Of a DNA stretch of 53,903 bases, positions 9,565 to 17,908 are shown one piece after another. The translations under genes were made by a program, and so were the position numbers. Position 1 is the first letter of the stretch; the number at the start of each line of letters is the position of its first letter. The notes beneath the pieces were generated by a model. It saw nothing but the letters and a program-made list of their open reading frames with translations. It had not been told where the DNA came from and ran no database searches. The stretch is from Flavobacteriales bacterium (GTDB taxonomy: Bacteria > Bacteroidota > Bacteroidia > Flavobacteriales_F > PHOS-HE28), in assembly GCA_016705545.1 (NCBI GenBank), contig JADIYA010000033.1, forward strand, positions 1 through 53,903, in the 5' to 3' direction.

Positions 9565-10784
9565 GGCTTGCGGATGCTGATGGTGGTGGTCTCCAGTGCG
9601 CCGTCGCGTGTGCGGTATGATTTCGAAGCACCGTGCTTGAAGGTGATCTCGAGCGTGGGGTCGAACAGGATCTTGTTGAGCGCGAGCAGAGCGTCCGACG
9701 TTCCCTTTTCGGGGAAGCTCTTCACCATCCAATCGGTGAGGTCCTTCACGGGCAGGTTCGCGCTGAGCGCCTCGGGCAGCGCATTGAGCCAAAGCAGGCG
9801 CACGTAATCCGCTGGTGTATCCCCGTTCTCATCCATGCGCAATGCAGGCTGCGGCTGCGGCGGGTGCGCCGCTACATGGTGCACCGTTCGCTTGATCACG
9901 GCATCGGTGGGTGGGCTCTCGATGGGCGCACGGCCGGCCTGCGGCACATAGTGGGCCACCCAATCGTCGAGCTTCATATGGCGCAAGCGGCTCAGCGCCA
10001 AGGTGGCGCCATGAGCGATGGCGCTGCTGCGGCGCAGCACTTCGTAGAGCGGCTGCAACTCCTTGCGGCTTTCGTTGAGGGTGTGGATCGCCCGGCGGCG
10101 AAGCGCACGGATCTGCCGCTCATTGCGAAGCAACGGCGCCAGCTCCGCGAAGATCCCGCCCTCGCGCGCAGCATGCAGCGCCACATCCAGCTCGTTCAGG
10201 GTCTCCACCAGTTGCCCATCCACGCGCACGATATCGACCAGCGGCTTCACGTACTGGTCCATGAGGCGCACGATGCGCAGGTAGCGCTCGCGCACGCTCA
10301 CGCTGCTCCGATCGGCCTTGTAGCGCGCCACTTCGGCCATCACGGCGCGGTGCGTGGCATCCAGGTCCTCCTGCATGCGGCGCAGGGTGTGGTCCACCTC
10401 GGTGGCGGCCAAGCCAACGCTCAGGGCATCGAATGCCTGAGTGCCGCTCACGATGCGCTTGCGGGCGCTTTCGAGCGCGGCGATATAGCCCTGGATGATC
10501 TCCGGGCTGGTGGGCACCGCGTCGTCGTGCAGGTAATTCATCAGCTGCAGCAGGGGCTGCGCCAGCACGTAGTGGCTGCTGCCCTCTTCCAGCGGCACCA
10601 GGATCTGCAGTTCCAGCAGGCGCTCCCAAGTGGTCTCGGGCTGCTCGGTGGCGGTGTCACTGTGCGTGCGGATGAGCTGCCGCACTTGCGCTTCGCTCAC
10701 GTCGCCTGGCCGTGTGGCAATGGCGTGCAGCAAGGGCACGTGGCTCGCGCAGAAGTCGAAGAAGCGTTTCGGCTGTATCGGCAT
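9561..10784 (-). CDS. mksF: MksF/JetA kleisin-like condensin subunit
   Basis: A 407-residue, mostly helical protein beginning MPIQPKRFFDFCASHVPLL, with an N-terminal winged-helix-like region, a long helical middle (about 95-290) and a C-terminal segment (about 330-400). This matches the kleisin of MksBEF/Wadjet systems in size and position as first gene of the operon. It would close the MksB dimer into a ring. The gene starts 197 bases after the groEL stop on the same strand, and its leader contains a TACTTTCA box and a terminator-like hairpin, so expression may be controlled. There is no sequence motif diagnostic on its own. Confidence 0.7.
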   Translation of the reverse strand: MPIQPKRFFDFCASHVPLLHAIATRPGDVSEAQVRQLIRTHSDTATEQPETTWERLLELQILVPLEEGSSHYVLAQPLLQLMNYLHDDAVPTSPEIIQGYIAALESARKRIVSGTQAFDALSVGLAATEVDHTLRRMQEDLDATHRAVMAEVARYKADRSSVSVRERYLRIVRLMDQYVKPLVDIVRVDGQLVETLNELDVALHAAREGGIFAELAPLLRNERQIRALRRRAIHTLNESRKELQPLYEVLRRSSAIAHGATLALSRLRHMKLDDWVAHYVPQAGRAPIESPPTDAVIKRTVHHVAAHPPQPQPALRMDENGDTPADYVRLLWLNALPEALSANLPVKDLTDWMVKSFPEKGTSDALLALNKILFDPTLEITFKHGASKSYRTRDGALETTTISIRKP

Positions 10785-10799
10785 CGGTGCTTGCGAAAA

Positions 10800-10824
10800 G
10801 GTCCGTCCAGCATTGGAACGGACC
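10800..10824 (-). terminator. terminator-like hairpin in the mksF leader
   Basis: GGTCCGT pairs with ACGGACC (7 bp) plus an inner CCA/TGG pairing. On the minus strand the hairpin is followed by TTTT and ends only about 12 bases before the mksF ATG. It could end groESL transcripts or act as an attenuator for mksF. Confidence 0.5.
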
Positions 10825-10837
10825 TCTTTCTAGCGCG

Positions 10838-10845
10838 TGAAAGTA
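10838..10845 (-). promoter_or_regulatory. possible mksFEB promoter -7 box
   Basis: TACTTTCA on the minus strand is one base off the TAnnTTCG/TTTG pattern and lies 53 bases before the mksF start, upstream of the terminator-like hairpin. Confidence 0.35.
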
Positions 10846-10924
10846 GCCGGGGCCTGTGCGCGGGGACGGGGAGTTTTCGACAGGTGTTAGTAACGGCCGG
10901 GGTGCGTGACGGGGAGCAACGCAA

Positions 10925-10952
10925 CGAACCCCAGCCTTTCGGCCGGGGTTCG
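10925..10952 (-). terminator. hairpin after groEL
   Basis: CGAACCCC pairs with GGGGTTCG (8 bp), extended by GCC/GGC around a four-base loop, 28 bases after the groEL stop. The U-tract is weak. Confidence 0.5.
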
Positions 10953-10980
10953 CGCATTGAAGAGATGCGTTGGACGCGAC

Positions 10981-12618
10981 TTACATCATGTCCATTCCGC
11001 CACCCATTCCACCATGACTGTGTGCCGGTGCCTTCTCTTCCTTCTCCTCGCTGATCACGCACTCGGTGGTGAGCAGCATCGCCGCGATGCTGGCTGCGTT
11101 CTCCAGGGCCACGCGGGTCACCTTGGTGGGGTCGATCACGCCAGTGGCGAAGAGGTTCTCGTACTCCTCGGTGCGGGCGTTGAAGCCGTAGTCGGCCTTT
11201 CCGTCGCGCACTTTCTGAACGATGATGCTGCCTTCCAAGCCTGCGTTCGCCACGATCTGACGGAGCGGCTCCTCGATGGCGCGGCGCACGATGGCCACGC
11301 CCGTGGTCTCATCGGCATTGCTGCCCTCGAGCTTCTCCAACGCCTTCTGCGCGCGGATGTAGGCTACGCCACCGCCGGGCACGATGCCTTCCTCCACCGC
11401 AGCGCGGGTGGCGTGCAGCGCGTCGTCCACGCGGTCCTTCTTCTCTTTCATCTCCACTTCGGTGGCGGCACCGATGTAGAGCACGGCAACACCGCCGGCG
11501 AGTTTCGCCAAGCGCTCCTGCAGCTTCTCCTTGTCGTAGTCGCTCGTGGTGGTTTCGATCTGCGCCTTGATCTGGTTCACACGGCCGGTAATGTCGGCCT
11601 TCTTGCCGGCGCCGTTCACGATGGTCGTGTTGTCCTTGTCGATGCTGATCTTCTCGGCCTTGCCAAGCATGCTGAGGTCGGCGTTCTCCAGCTTGAAGCC
11701 GCGCTCCTCGCTGATCACGGTGCCACCGGTGAGGATGGCGATGTCCTCGAGCATGGCCTTGCGGCGATCGCCGAAGCCCGGGGCTTTCACTGCGGCCACT
11801 TTCAGGGCGCCGCGGATCTTGTTCACCACCAAGGTGGCGAGTGCCTCGCCGTCCACGTCCTCGCTGATGATCAGCAGGGGCTTGCCGGTCTGCGCGCTCT
11901 TTTCCAGGATGGGCAGCAGCTCTTTCATGCTGCTGATCTTCTTGTCGTAGATCAGGATGTAGGCGTTCTCCAGGTCCACCTCCATCTTCTCCGCGTTGGT
12001 CACGAAGTAGGGGCTGAGGTAGCCGCGATCGAACTGCATGCCTTCCACCACTTCCACCGTGGTGTCGGTGCCTTTGGCTTCTTCCACGGTGATCACGCCT
12101 TCCTTCTTCACCTTGGCCATGGCCTGGGCGATCAGGCTGCCGATGGTCTCATCACTATTGGCGCTGATGGTGGCCACCTGCTTGATCTTGTCGTTGTCGT
12201 CGCCCACGGTCTTGCTCATCTTCTTGAGCTCGCTGACCACAGCGATCACGGCCTTGTCGATGCCGCGCTTCAGGTCCATCGGATTCGCACCGGCGGCCAC
12301 GTTCTTCAGGCCTGCGGTAACGATGGCCTGGGCCAGCACGGTGGCAGTGGTGGTGCCATCGCCAGCTTGATCGGCTGTCTTGCTGGCCACTTCCTTCAGC
12401 ATCTGGGCGCCCATGTTCTCAACGGCGTCCTTCAGCTCGATCTCCTTGGCCACGGTAACGCCGTCCTTGGTCACTTGGGGCGCACCGAATTTCTTGTCGA
12501 TGATCACGTTGCGGCCTTTGGGGCCGAGGGTCACCTTCACGGCATTCGCGAGGTGGTCAACGCCCCGCTTCAAGCGGTCGCGGGCGTCGATTTCGAATTG
12601 GATGTTCTTGGCTGCCAT
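10981..12618 (-). CDS. groEL: chaperonin GroEL (60 kDa)
   Basis: Cytosolic ATP-driven folding chaperone forming the tetradecameric cage with GroES. The 545 residues are family length. The start MAAKNIQFEIDARDRLKRGV is canonical. The ATP site is seen in LGPKGRNVIIDKKFG and DGTTTATVLAQAI, the apical domain follows (about 190-370), GGGVAYIRA is in the returning equatorial domain, and the protein ends in a Gly/Met tail (GGMGGGMDMM). It sits 48 bases after groES at the end of the miaB-to-groEL operon. Sequence and length are unremarkable. Confidence 0.98.
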   Translation of the reverse strand: MAAKNIQFEIDARDRLKRGVDHLANAVKVTLGPKGRNVIIDKKFGAPQVTKDGVTVAKEIELKDAVENMGAQMLKEVASKTADQAGDGTTTATVLAQAIVTAGLKNVAAGANPMDLKRGIDKAVIAVVSELKKMSKTVGDDNDKIKQVATISANSDETIGSLIAQAMAKVKKEGVITVEEAKGTDTTVEVVEGMQFDRGYLSPYFVTNAEKMEVDLENAYILIYDKKISSMKELLPILEKSAQTGKPLLIISEDVDGEALATLVVNKIRGALKVAAVKAPGFGDRRKAMLEDIAILTGGTVISEERGFKLENADLSMLGKAEKISIDKDNTTIVNGAGKKADITGRVNQIKAQIETTTSDYDKEKLQERLAKLAGGVAVLYIGAATEVEMKEKKDRVDDALHATRAAVEEGIVPGGGVAYIRAQKALEKLEGSNADETTGVAIVRRAIEEPLRQIVANAGLEGSIIVQKVRDGKADYGFNARTEEYENLFATGVIDPTKVTRVALENAASIAAMLLTTECVISEEKEEKAPAHSHGGMGGGMDMM

Positions 12619-12666
12619 TTTCTGTGGGGGATTGTTGGGGCGGATGATTTCCCGCCCGTACGGTTC

Positions 12667-12957
<291 letters not shown>

Positions 12958-12983
12958 GTGTGTTGGGTTGATTGGGTTTAGGG

Positions 12984-13097
12984 GGTCTTTTCAAGACCGC
13001 GCCCCGCCGGACAACGTATGTGCCGTGCGGGGCGCGGGGTGCTTATCCTGCCAACTTTACGGAGATGCCTGACAGGCTTCAGGCGCTGCTGTCAGGC
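12984..13097 (-). promoter_or_regulatory. structured leader upstream of groES
   Basis: The secG-groES gap holds three inverted repeats: GCCTGACAG/CTGTCAGGC (13067-13075 with 13089-13097), GCGCCCCGC/GCGGGGCGC (12999-13007 with 13027-13035), and GGTCTT/AAGACC (12984-12989 with 12993-12998, approximate). The first lies directly at the secG stop and could be a terminator stem without U-tract or a repressor site. No CIRCE element was found. I infer that this region carries groESL regulation. Confidence 0.45.
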
Positions 13098-13099
13098 TG

Positions 13100-13444
13100 T
13101 CAAAGTCCGGATTCCGCATCATCGCCCTCGCCCTCAGCCGCCTCTTCGCCCTGGACTTCCTCACCAGCTGCTTCACCGGCCTGCTGCTCAATCGGGTCAT
13201 CGAGCTTGCTGCCTGCCTTTGCGTTCGTTTGGATCCCGGCTGAAATCAAGCAGAGGACCATGAGGGCGCCGCTCAGGCTCCAAGTCGCTTTCTCGAGGAA
13301 GTCGGCGGTGCGCTGGACCCCGCCGATCTGCTGGGCACCAGTGAATCCGGCTGCGAGGCCGCCGCCTTTCGGGTTCTGGGCGAGCACCACCAAGGCCAAG
13401 AGGCCGCAGATGATGAGGATGATGACAGTGACAGCGGTGTACAT
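13100..13444 (-). CDS. secG: preprotein translocase subunit SecG
   Basis: Small inner-membrane subunit of the SecYEG channel. The 114 residues have two transmembrane helices (about 2-22 and 52-72) joined by the conserved loop QNPKGGGLAAGF, which identifies SecG. The tail after residue 85 is acidic and low-complexity (GEEVQGEEAAEGEGDD), as often in Bacteroidota. The ATG at 13444 is preferred over a TTG two codons upstream; it begins two bases after the stop of the TPR gene, implying translational coupling. Confidence 0.93.
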   Translation of the reverse strand: MYTAVTVIILIICGLLALVVLAQNPKGGGLAAGFTGAQQIGGVQRTADFLEKATWSLSGALMVLCLISAGIQTNAKAGSKLDDPIEQQAGEAAGEEVQGEEAAEGEGDDAESGL

Positions 13445-13446
13445 GG

Positions 13447-14613
13447 TCAAGGGGTCTGTTGGGCCTCTGCGGCTTTGGAAAGGGCCGCGAAGTAAGCGCT
13501 TTTCTCAGGGTACTTCAACGCCAAGCGGCGGTAGGCCTCCATGGCCTTGGCGTAGTTGCCTTGCTGCTCATAGATGCGGGCCAAGGTCTCGGTTACCAGC
13601 CCAGCGCTGTCCTCGAGACTCTTCTTTCCCGCCTGTTGCGGGGTGAAGAACGCTGGTTTTGCAGGAATCTCCGGCGGTTGCTGGCGGATGAAGCGGTCAA
13701 TCAGTGCCTTGGAATCCAGCGGTTGCACGCTATTCTCCGCAGGTAGCGATGCTCCAGGGAGTGGGTTGCCGGTCGCTGTGATCGGGGTTCCCGGCGTCAC
13801 GATTTGGCGAGAAGCCTCATCGGCCATTGCGCTAAGGATGCCTGTGCCCGCAGACCCGGCCCGGTTCACTTGCACCGCACGCAGGTCAGCCGCATCGAGC
13901 CAAGCGCTGAATCGATGTCGGGCGTTCGGCGCCAAGGATCCCACGGCCGATTCGGCTTCGGGCAAGGCCGGCGAAAGCACTGGAGCAGGTACAGCGATGG
14001 GTTCCTTCCACGTGAGTTCGTATGCACGGGCCAAGGCAGCCTTCACGTACTCTCCCTCCAGATCATTCTCTGCAGGATGTTCCTCGGCCTCCGGTTGGGA
14101 AATGGCGGGTTCGGCTGGGTGGGTCGTAAGAACTTCCAGGCTGGTGGTTTGGGCTGCGGCTCCAATCAGATCAATTCCGGTGGAATCGACTTCAGCGAAG
14201 GCCTGCTCCGGAGCCAATGCTCTAGTCTCTGCAGCGGCTGCGGCCGACAATGCTCCCGCAAGGTTCTCGGCGGTGGCTTCCTTGGGCAATTCCGGCTCCG
14301 CTATGGGCGCGGCAACCAAGACGAACGGTGCTTCGGTCGCTTCAGGCACGGTTCTCACCACCCGCAATGGCGCAGGTTCCGCCACACGATTGGCCAGGTC
14401 GAAGAGCGCCTCTCGCGAAGGCAAATGCGCTGCGGCGGTGCGGAGGGTCTCATCGGCCAGTACCTGCCCGCTGAGCTGCTCGCCAGCGGCATGCAGCAGC
14501 CGCGCGCCGCTGAACCAGGGGTATTGCTGCGCCATGGCCTTCAGGTCGTTCAGGTCCTCGCGGACCATGCGGCCGGGCTCTTCCAGCAGTCGTGTCAGGC
14601 GCTCACGTTCCAT
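13447..14613 (-). CDS. TPR-domain protein of the lptE-secG interval
   Basis: A 388-residue protein starting MERERLTRLLEEPGRMV. The ATG at 14613 shares one base with the lptE stop (TGATG), which decides the start although the frame stays open further upstream. The N-terminal part (about 1-90) is helical, the middle is Ala/Pro/Glu-rich and probably disordered, and the last 50 residues form a TPR unit (ARIYEQQGNYAKAMEAYRRL). A protein of this kind is commonly found between lptE and secG in Bacteroidota; its function is not established. No signal peptide is seen, so it is probably cytoplasmic. Confidence 0.8.
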   Translation of the reverse strand: MERERLTRLLEEPGRMVREDLNDLKAMAQQYPWFSGARLLHAAGEQLSGQVLADETLRTAAAHLPSREALFDLANRVAEPAPLRVVRTVPEATEAPFVLVAAPIAEPELPKEATAENLAGALSAAAAAETRALAPEQAFAEVDSTGIDLIGAAAQTTSLEVLTTHPAEPAISQPEAEEHPAENDLEGEYVKAALARAYELTWKEPIAVPAPVLSPALPEAESAVGSLAPNARHRFSAWLDAADLRAVQVNRAGSAGTGILSAMADEASRQIVTPGTPITATGNPLPGASLPAENSVQPLDSKALIDRFIRQQPPEIPAKPAFFTPQQAGKKSLEDSAGLVTETLARIYEQQGNYAKAMEAYRRLALKYPEKSAYFAALSKAAEAQQTP

Positions 14614-15194
14614 CACCAGTTCCCCAAAGTGCGATCGAAGATATCCTGCGCCAGCTGCCTGCCTATTTCGATGACCAATTGGCTCTCTACAACCGTGAGG
14701 TCCTGGCTGCTGCTGTAGTCGGCGAATCGGCTCACGGTGAACTCCGTGTTCTTCTTCGGCTCTAAGGTGTTCACGAAAGTGATCGATGCCGTGACCGTGA
14801 GCCGGTTCAGCGCAGCGGTCTCGCTGGCTTGGATGCTGACCGGCTGCACATCGTAACCGGTGATGCTGCCGCTGTACTGAACGTCGCCTTCGCGCTGAGC
14901 GAGTTTCAAGCGCGTCTGCGCGAGCAGCAGGTCGCGCACGGTCTCCGTGATGCCTTGGGCAGCCGAGGGCGTGGCCAGGGGTGCGCGAGTCTCGAAGAGA
15001 TCCACGCTCACGGTGCGGGCATTGCCGGCGTCTCCTCCGGAAAAGGAATAATTCACGCTGCAGGAGGGCAGGAGGCAAGTGGCAAGGGCAGGAAGCAGAA
15101 GCCACCTTCGACAACTGGCAACCTTCAACCTGCAACCTGTGGTTCTCAGGCCTTGCGAAGCGGCACCACCCAACCATTCTACCTGCAACCTCAT
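14613..15194 (-). CDS. lptE: LptE-like LPS-assembly lipoprotein
   Basis: Outer-membrane lipoprotein expected to plug the LptD barrel in lipopolysaccharide export. It has a lipobox LLPSC with the lipidated Cys at residue 45 from the ATG at 15194, followed by VNYSFSGG and conserved positions such as SITFVNT and FADYSSS. The ATG at 15194 overlaps the preceding stop (ATGA) but gives an unusually long leader encoded by low-complexity AGGTTGCAGG-type sequence. A TTG at 15128 would give a 23-residue signal peptide and may be the true start. Position between the sigma-54 activator and the TPR gene supports the call. Confidence 0.8.
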   Translation of the reverse strand: MRLQVEWLGGAASQGLRTTGCRLKVASCRRWLLLPALATCLLPSCSVNYSFSGGDAGNARTVSVDLFETRAPLATPSAAQGITETVRDLLLAQTRLKLAQREGDVQYSGSITGYDVQPVSIQASETAALNRLTVTASITFVNTLEPKKNTEFTVSRFADYSSSQDLTVVESQLVIEIGRQLAQDIFDRTLGNW

Positions 15195-16402
15195 ATGCCG
15201 TACTCCTTGATCTTGCGATACAGCGTGCGTTCGCTGATGCCGAGTTCATTCGCTGCCGCTTTGCGCCGATTGCGATGCTTGGCCAGGGCTTTAACGATCA
15301 GTTCCTTTTCCTTCTCGGTGAGGCTGAGGGTCTCTTCAACCTCGGAATGGTCGATGTCCTCTTCGGACGCTCGTGAAGCGGGAACGATGCTCACGGTGCC
15401 GTAGGCAGGCTGCGGTGCATGCGGCAGCAGGATCTCCTCGCGCTGCATGCCGGTCATCATGGCCGGCAATGGCTGTCCTCCAGCCAGCACGTTCACTTTT
15501 TCCTTCAGCGCATTCAGGTCGCTCTTCATATCGAAGAGGAACTTGAAGATCAATTCGCGCTCGCTCACGCTGTCGCCATGGCCGCCGTTCGCGGATCCAC
15601 TCAGGGGCACCAGCGCCGTACTCTCATCCGGCAAGTAGCTGCGCAGTGTGGCTGAGTCGATCTCGCGGGCGCGCTCGATCACGCTGATCTGTTCCACGAT
15701 GTTGCGGAGCTGCCGCACGTTTCCGGGCCAGCGGTACTGGACGAGCAATTGCTGGGCATCCTCGCGCAGGGCGATCGGCGGGGCCTTGTACTTCGAGGCG
15801 GCCTGCTGCGCGAACCAGCGGAAGAGCAGGTGGATGTCCTCTTTCCTGTCGCGCAGCGCAGGCATGTGGATGGGCACCGTGTTGAGGCGGTAGAAGAGGT
15901 CCTCACGGAAGATACCGCGCGCCACGGCCTGCAGCATGTTCACGTTGGTTGCGGCCACCACGCGCACATTGGTCTTCTGCGGTTTGCTGCTGCCTACTCG
16001 GATGAACTCGCCAGCCTCAAGAACGCGGAGCAATCGCACCTGCGTGCTCAATGGCAGTTCGCCCACCTCGTCGAGGAAGAGCGTGCCGTTGTTGGCGGTC
16101 TCGAAGTAGCCCTTACGCGCCTCGTGCGCACCGGTGAAGCTGCCCTTCTCATGCCCGAAGAGCTCACTGTCGATGGTGCCTTCGGGAATGGCCCCGCAGT
16201 TCACCGCATGGTAGGGCCCGTGCTTGCGCGCACTATGCGCATGGATGATCTTGCTCATCACCTCCTTGCCTGTGCCGCTCTCGCCCTGCACAAGTACACT
16301 GAGGTCGGTGGGCGCCACCTGCACAGCGATCTCAATGGCACGGTCCAGCAAAGGCGATGCGCCGATGATCTCGAAGCGCTGTTTCACGGCCTGCACGTTC
16401 AT
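15191..16402 (-). CDS. sigma-54-dependent transcriptional activator (AAA+ with Fis-type HTH)
   Basis: Enhancer-binding activator of RNA polymerase-sigma54. The 403 residues hold an AAA+ domain with Walker A GESGTGKE (about 40-47), the sigma-contacting loop as GSFTGA rather than the usual GAFTGA, Walker B GTLFLDEVGELP and the arginine-finger region, then a linker and a C-terminal Fis-like helix-turn-helix (NRRKAAANELGISERTLYRK). It lacks an N-terminal receiver or sensory domain, so activity may be set by expression level or a partner. The gene overlaps miaB by four bases upstream and lptE downstream, an order conserved in Bacteroidota. Its targets are not visible in this window. Confidence 0.93.
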   Translation of the reverse strand: MNVQAVKQRFEIIGASPLLDRAIEIAVQVAPTDLSVLVQGESGTGKEVMSKIIHAHSARKHGPYHAVNCGAIPEGTIDSELFGHEKGSFTGAHEARKGYFETANNGTLFLDEVGELPLSTQVRLLRVLEAGEFIRVGSSKPQKTNVRVVAATNVNMLQAVARGIFREDLFYRLNTVPIHMPALRDRKEDIHLLFRWFAQQAASKYKAPPIALREDAQQLLVQYRWPGNVRQLRNIVEQISVIERAREIDSATLRSYLPDESTALVPLSGSANGGHGDSVSERELIFKFLFDMKSDLNALKEKVNVLAGGQPLPAMMTGMQREEILLPHAPQPAYGTVSIVPASRASEEDIDHSEVEETLSLTEKEKELIVKALAKHRNRRKAAANELGISERTLYRKIKEYGI

Positions 16403-17844
16403 GCGAGCACAGGTTGAAGGTTCAATATGTCAACGACTTCGCCTTGCAGGCTGCCTGCGGTGGAACCGGTGATCCGTGCTTGCACGAGATCGCCGGGCTT
16501 CAATTCCGTGCCGCCGTGCCGATGTGACACGATGACAATGCTGTTCTGCGTGTTGCGACCATAGAGGTGCTCAGCGCTTCGCTTGCTAACGCCTTCGATG
16601 AGCACCTCGTGCACCTCGCCGACATATCCGCGCAATCGCGCAGCGCTCTTCTCCTTCTGCAGGTCGATGATCTCCTGTAAACGTCGGCCCTTCACTTCAT
16701 CGGGCACATCATCGGGGTACTTCCGCGCGGCCAAGGTCTTTGGTCGCTCGCTGTACTTGAACATGAAGGCCATGTCGTAACCTGCTTCGTTGATGAGGCT
16801 CAGTGTCTGCTGGTGGTCCTCATCGGTCTCGCCGCAATAGCCCGCAATGATATCCGTGCTGATCGCGCAGTCCGGCATGTGCCTCCGGATGCTCGCGATG
16901 CGCTGCAAATACCACGCTCGGTCGTAACCGCGGTTCATGCGCTTCAGCACCTCACTGCTGCCGCTCTGCACGGGCAGGTGGATGTATTTGCAGATGTTGT
17001 CGTAACGCGCCATCACCGCCAGCACTTTGTCGGTCATGTCCTTGGGATGGCTGGTGCTGTACCGGATGCGCAGGGTGGGGCAGGCGATGGCCACCCTTTC
17101 CAGCAGATCGGCGAAGTCAACCAGAGAATCGAAGGCTTCGGGCTGCGGGCTACGGGCTGCGGGCAACGCATCATCTGCCCGCAGCCCGTAGCCCGAAGCC
17201 CGCGGCTCTTCGGCCGGCCGCCATTTGTATGAGTCCACATTCTGCCCCAGCAAGGTCACCTCCTTGTACCCATCGCGAACCAATTGCTCGCATTCGCGCA
17301 CGATGGTCTGCGGGTCGCGGCTGCGCTCCCGGCCCCGTGTGAAGGGCACCACGCAGAAGGCGCACATGTTATCGCAGCCCCGCATGATGGTCACGAAGGC
17401 CGTTACGCCGTTGGTATCCAGCCGCACCGGCTCGATCTCCGCGTAGGTCTCCTCGCGGCTCAGCAGCACGTTCACGGCTTTCTGGCCCGTGCCCACCTTC
17501 TCCAGAAGCTCGGGCAGCGTACGGTAGGCATCCGGGCCCACCACCAGGTCCACCACGCGCTTCTTCTCCAGCAGCTCTTCGCGCATGCGCTCGGCCATGC
17601 AGCCCAGCACGCCCACCTTCAGGCTGCGGTTGCGGGCCTTCAGGTTGTTCATTTCGTTGATGCGCTGCAGCACGGTGTACTCGGCCTTCTCGCGGATGCT
17701 GCACGTGTTCAGCAGCACCAGGTCGGCCTCTTCGGCGCTCTTCACCGGGGTGTAGCCGTCCTTGGCTAGGATGCTCGCCACGACTTCGCTGTCGCTCACG
17801 TTCATCTGGCAGCCGTAGCTCTCGATATAGACCTTCTTCTGCAC
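16399..17844 (-). CDS. miaB: tRNA-2-methylthio-N6-dimethylallyladenosine synthase MiaB
   Basis: Radical-SAM methylthiotransferase that modifies A37 of tRNAs reading UNN codons. Seen are an N-terminal cluster domain (YGCQMNVSDSEVV, with further Cys at NTCS and LGCMAERM), the radical-SAM motif RGCDNMCAFC (CxxxCxxC), the SAM TIM-barrel, and a C-terminal TRAM domain ending VDILNLQPVLA. The start is GTG at 17844. Between SYKW and FADLLERV there is an extra stretch of about 30 residues encoded by a palindromic DNA element (17134-17200) that other MiaB proteins lack. It is the first gene of the operon running to groEL, with a well-formed -7 box at 17864-17871. Confidence 0.95.
   Translation of the reverse strand: MQKKVYIESYGCQMNVSDSEVVASILAKDGYTPVKSAEEADLVLLNTCSIREKAEYTVLQRINEMNNLKARNRSLKVGVLGCMAERMREELLEKKRVVDLVVGPDAYRTLPELLEKVGTGQKAVNVLLSREETYAEIEPVRLDTNGVTAFVTIMRGCDNMCAFCVVPFTRGRERSRDPQTIVRECEQLVRDGYKEVTLLGQNVDSYKWRPAEEPRASGYGLRADDALPAARSPQPEAFDSLVDFADLLERVAIACPTLRIRYSTSHPKDMTDKVLAVMARYDNICKYIHLPVQSGSSEVLKRMNRGYDRAWYLQRIASIRRHMPDCAISTDIIAGYCGETDEDHQQTLSLINEAGYDMAFMFKYSERPKTLAARKYPDDVPDEVKGRRLQEIIDLQKEKSAARLRGYVGEVHEVLIEGVSKRSAEHLYGRNTQNSIVIVSHRHGGTELKPGDLVQARITGSTAGSLQGEVVDILNLQPVLA
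17134..17200. repeat. in-frame palindromic element inside miaB
   Basis: Arm 17134-17164 (GGGCTGCGGGCTACGGGC type) is complementary to arm 17177-17200, apart from one extra 7-base unit (GCGGGCT) in the first arm; the loop is 12 bases. The element is read through without a stop and adds residues to MiaB between two conserved segments. It resembles REP-like or Rickettsia-palindromic-element-like insertions into coding sequence. Confidence 0.8.
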
Positions 17845-17863
17845 AGGCTCAGGGAAAGGCTCG

Positions 17864-17871
17864 CAAAGATA
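17864..17871 (-). promoter_or_regulatory. miaB operon promoter -7 box
   Basis: TATCTTTG on the minus strand is a perfect TAnnTTTG box, 19 bases before the GTG start of miaB. Confidence 0.6.
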
Positions 17872-17908
17872 CCCGGAAAAGGCGGGGACTGACAGGGTGG
17901 CAGGTGGA

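Noticed and set aside
13041..13060. Possible sigma-54 promoter (TTGGCAGGATAAGC) upstream of groES
   Set aside because: The GG to GC spacing is 8 rather than the required 10 bases.
14614..15249. Upstream extension of the TPR gene through lptE
   Set aside because: The frame is open but reads Arg/His-rich nonsense across lptE; the TGATG overlap at 14613 gives the natural start.
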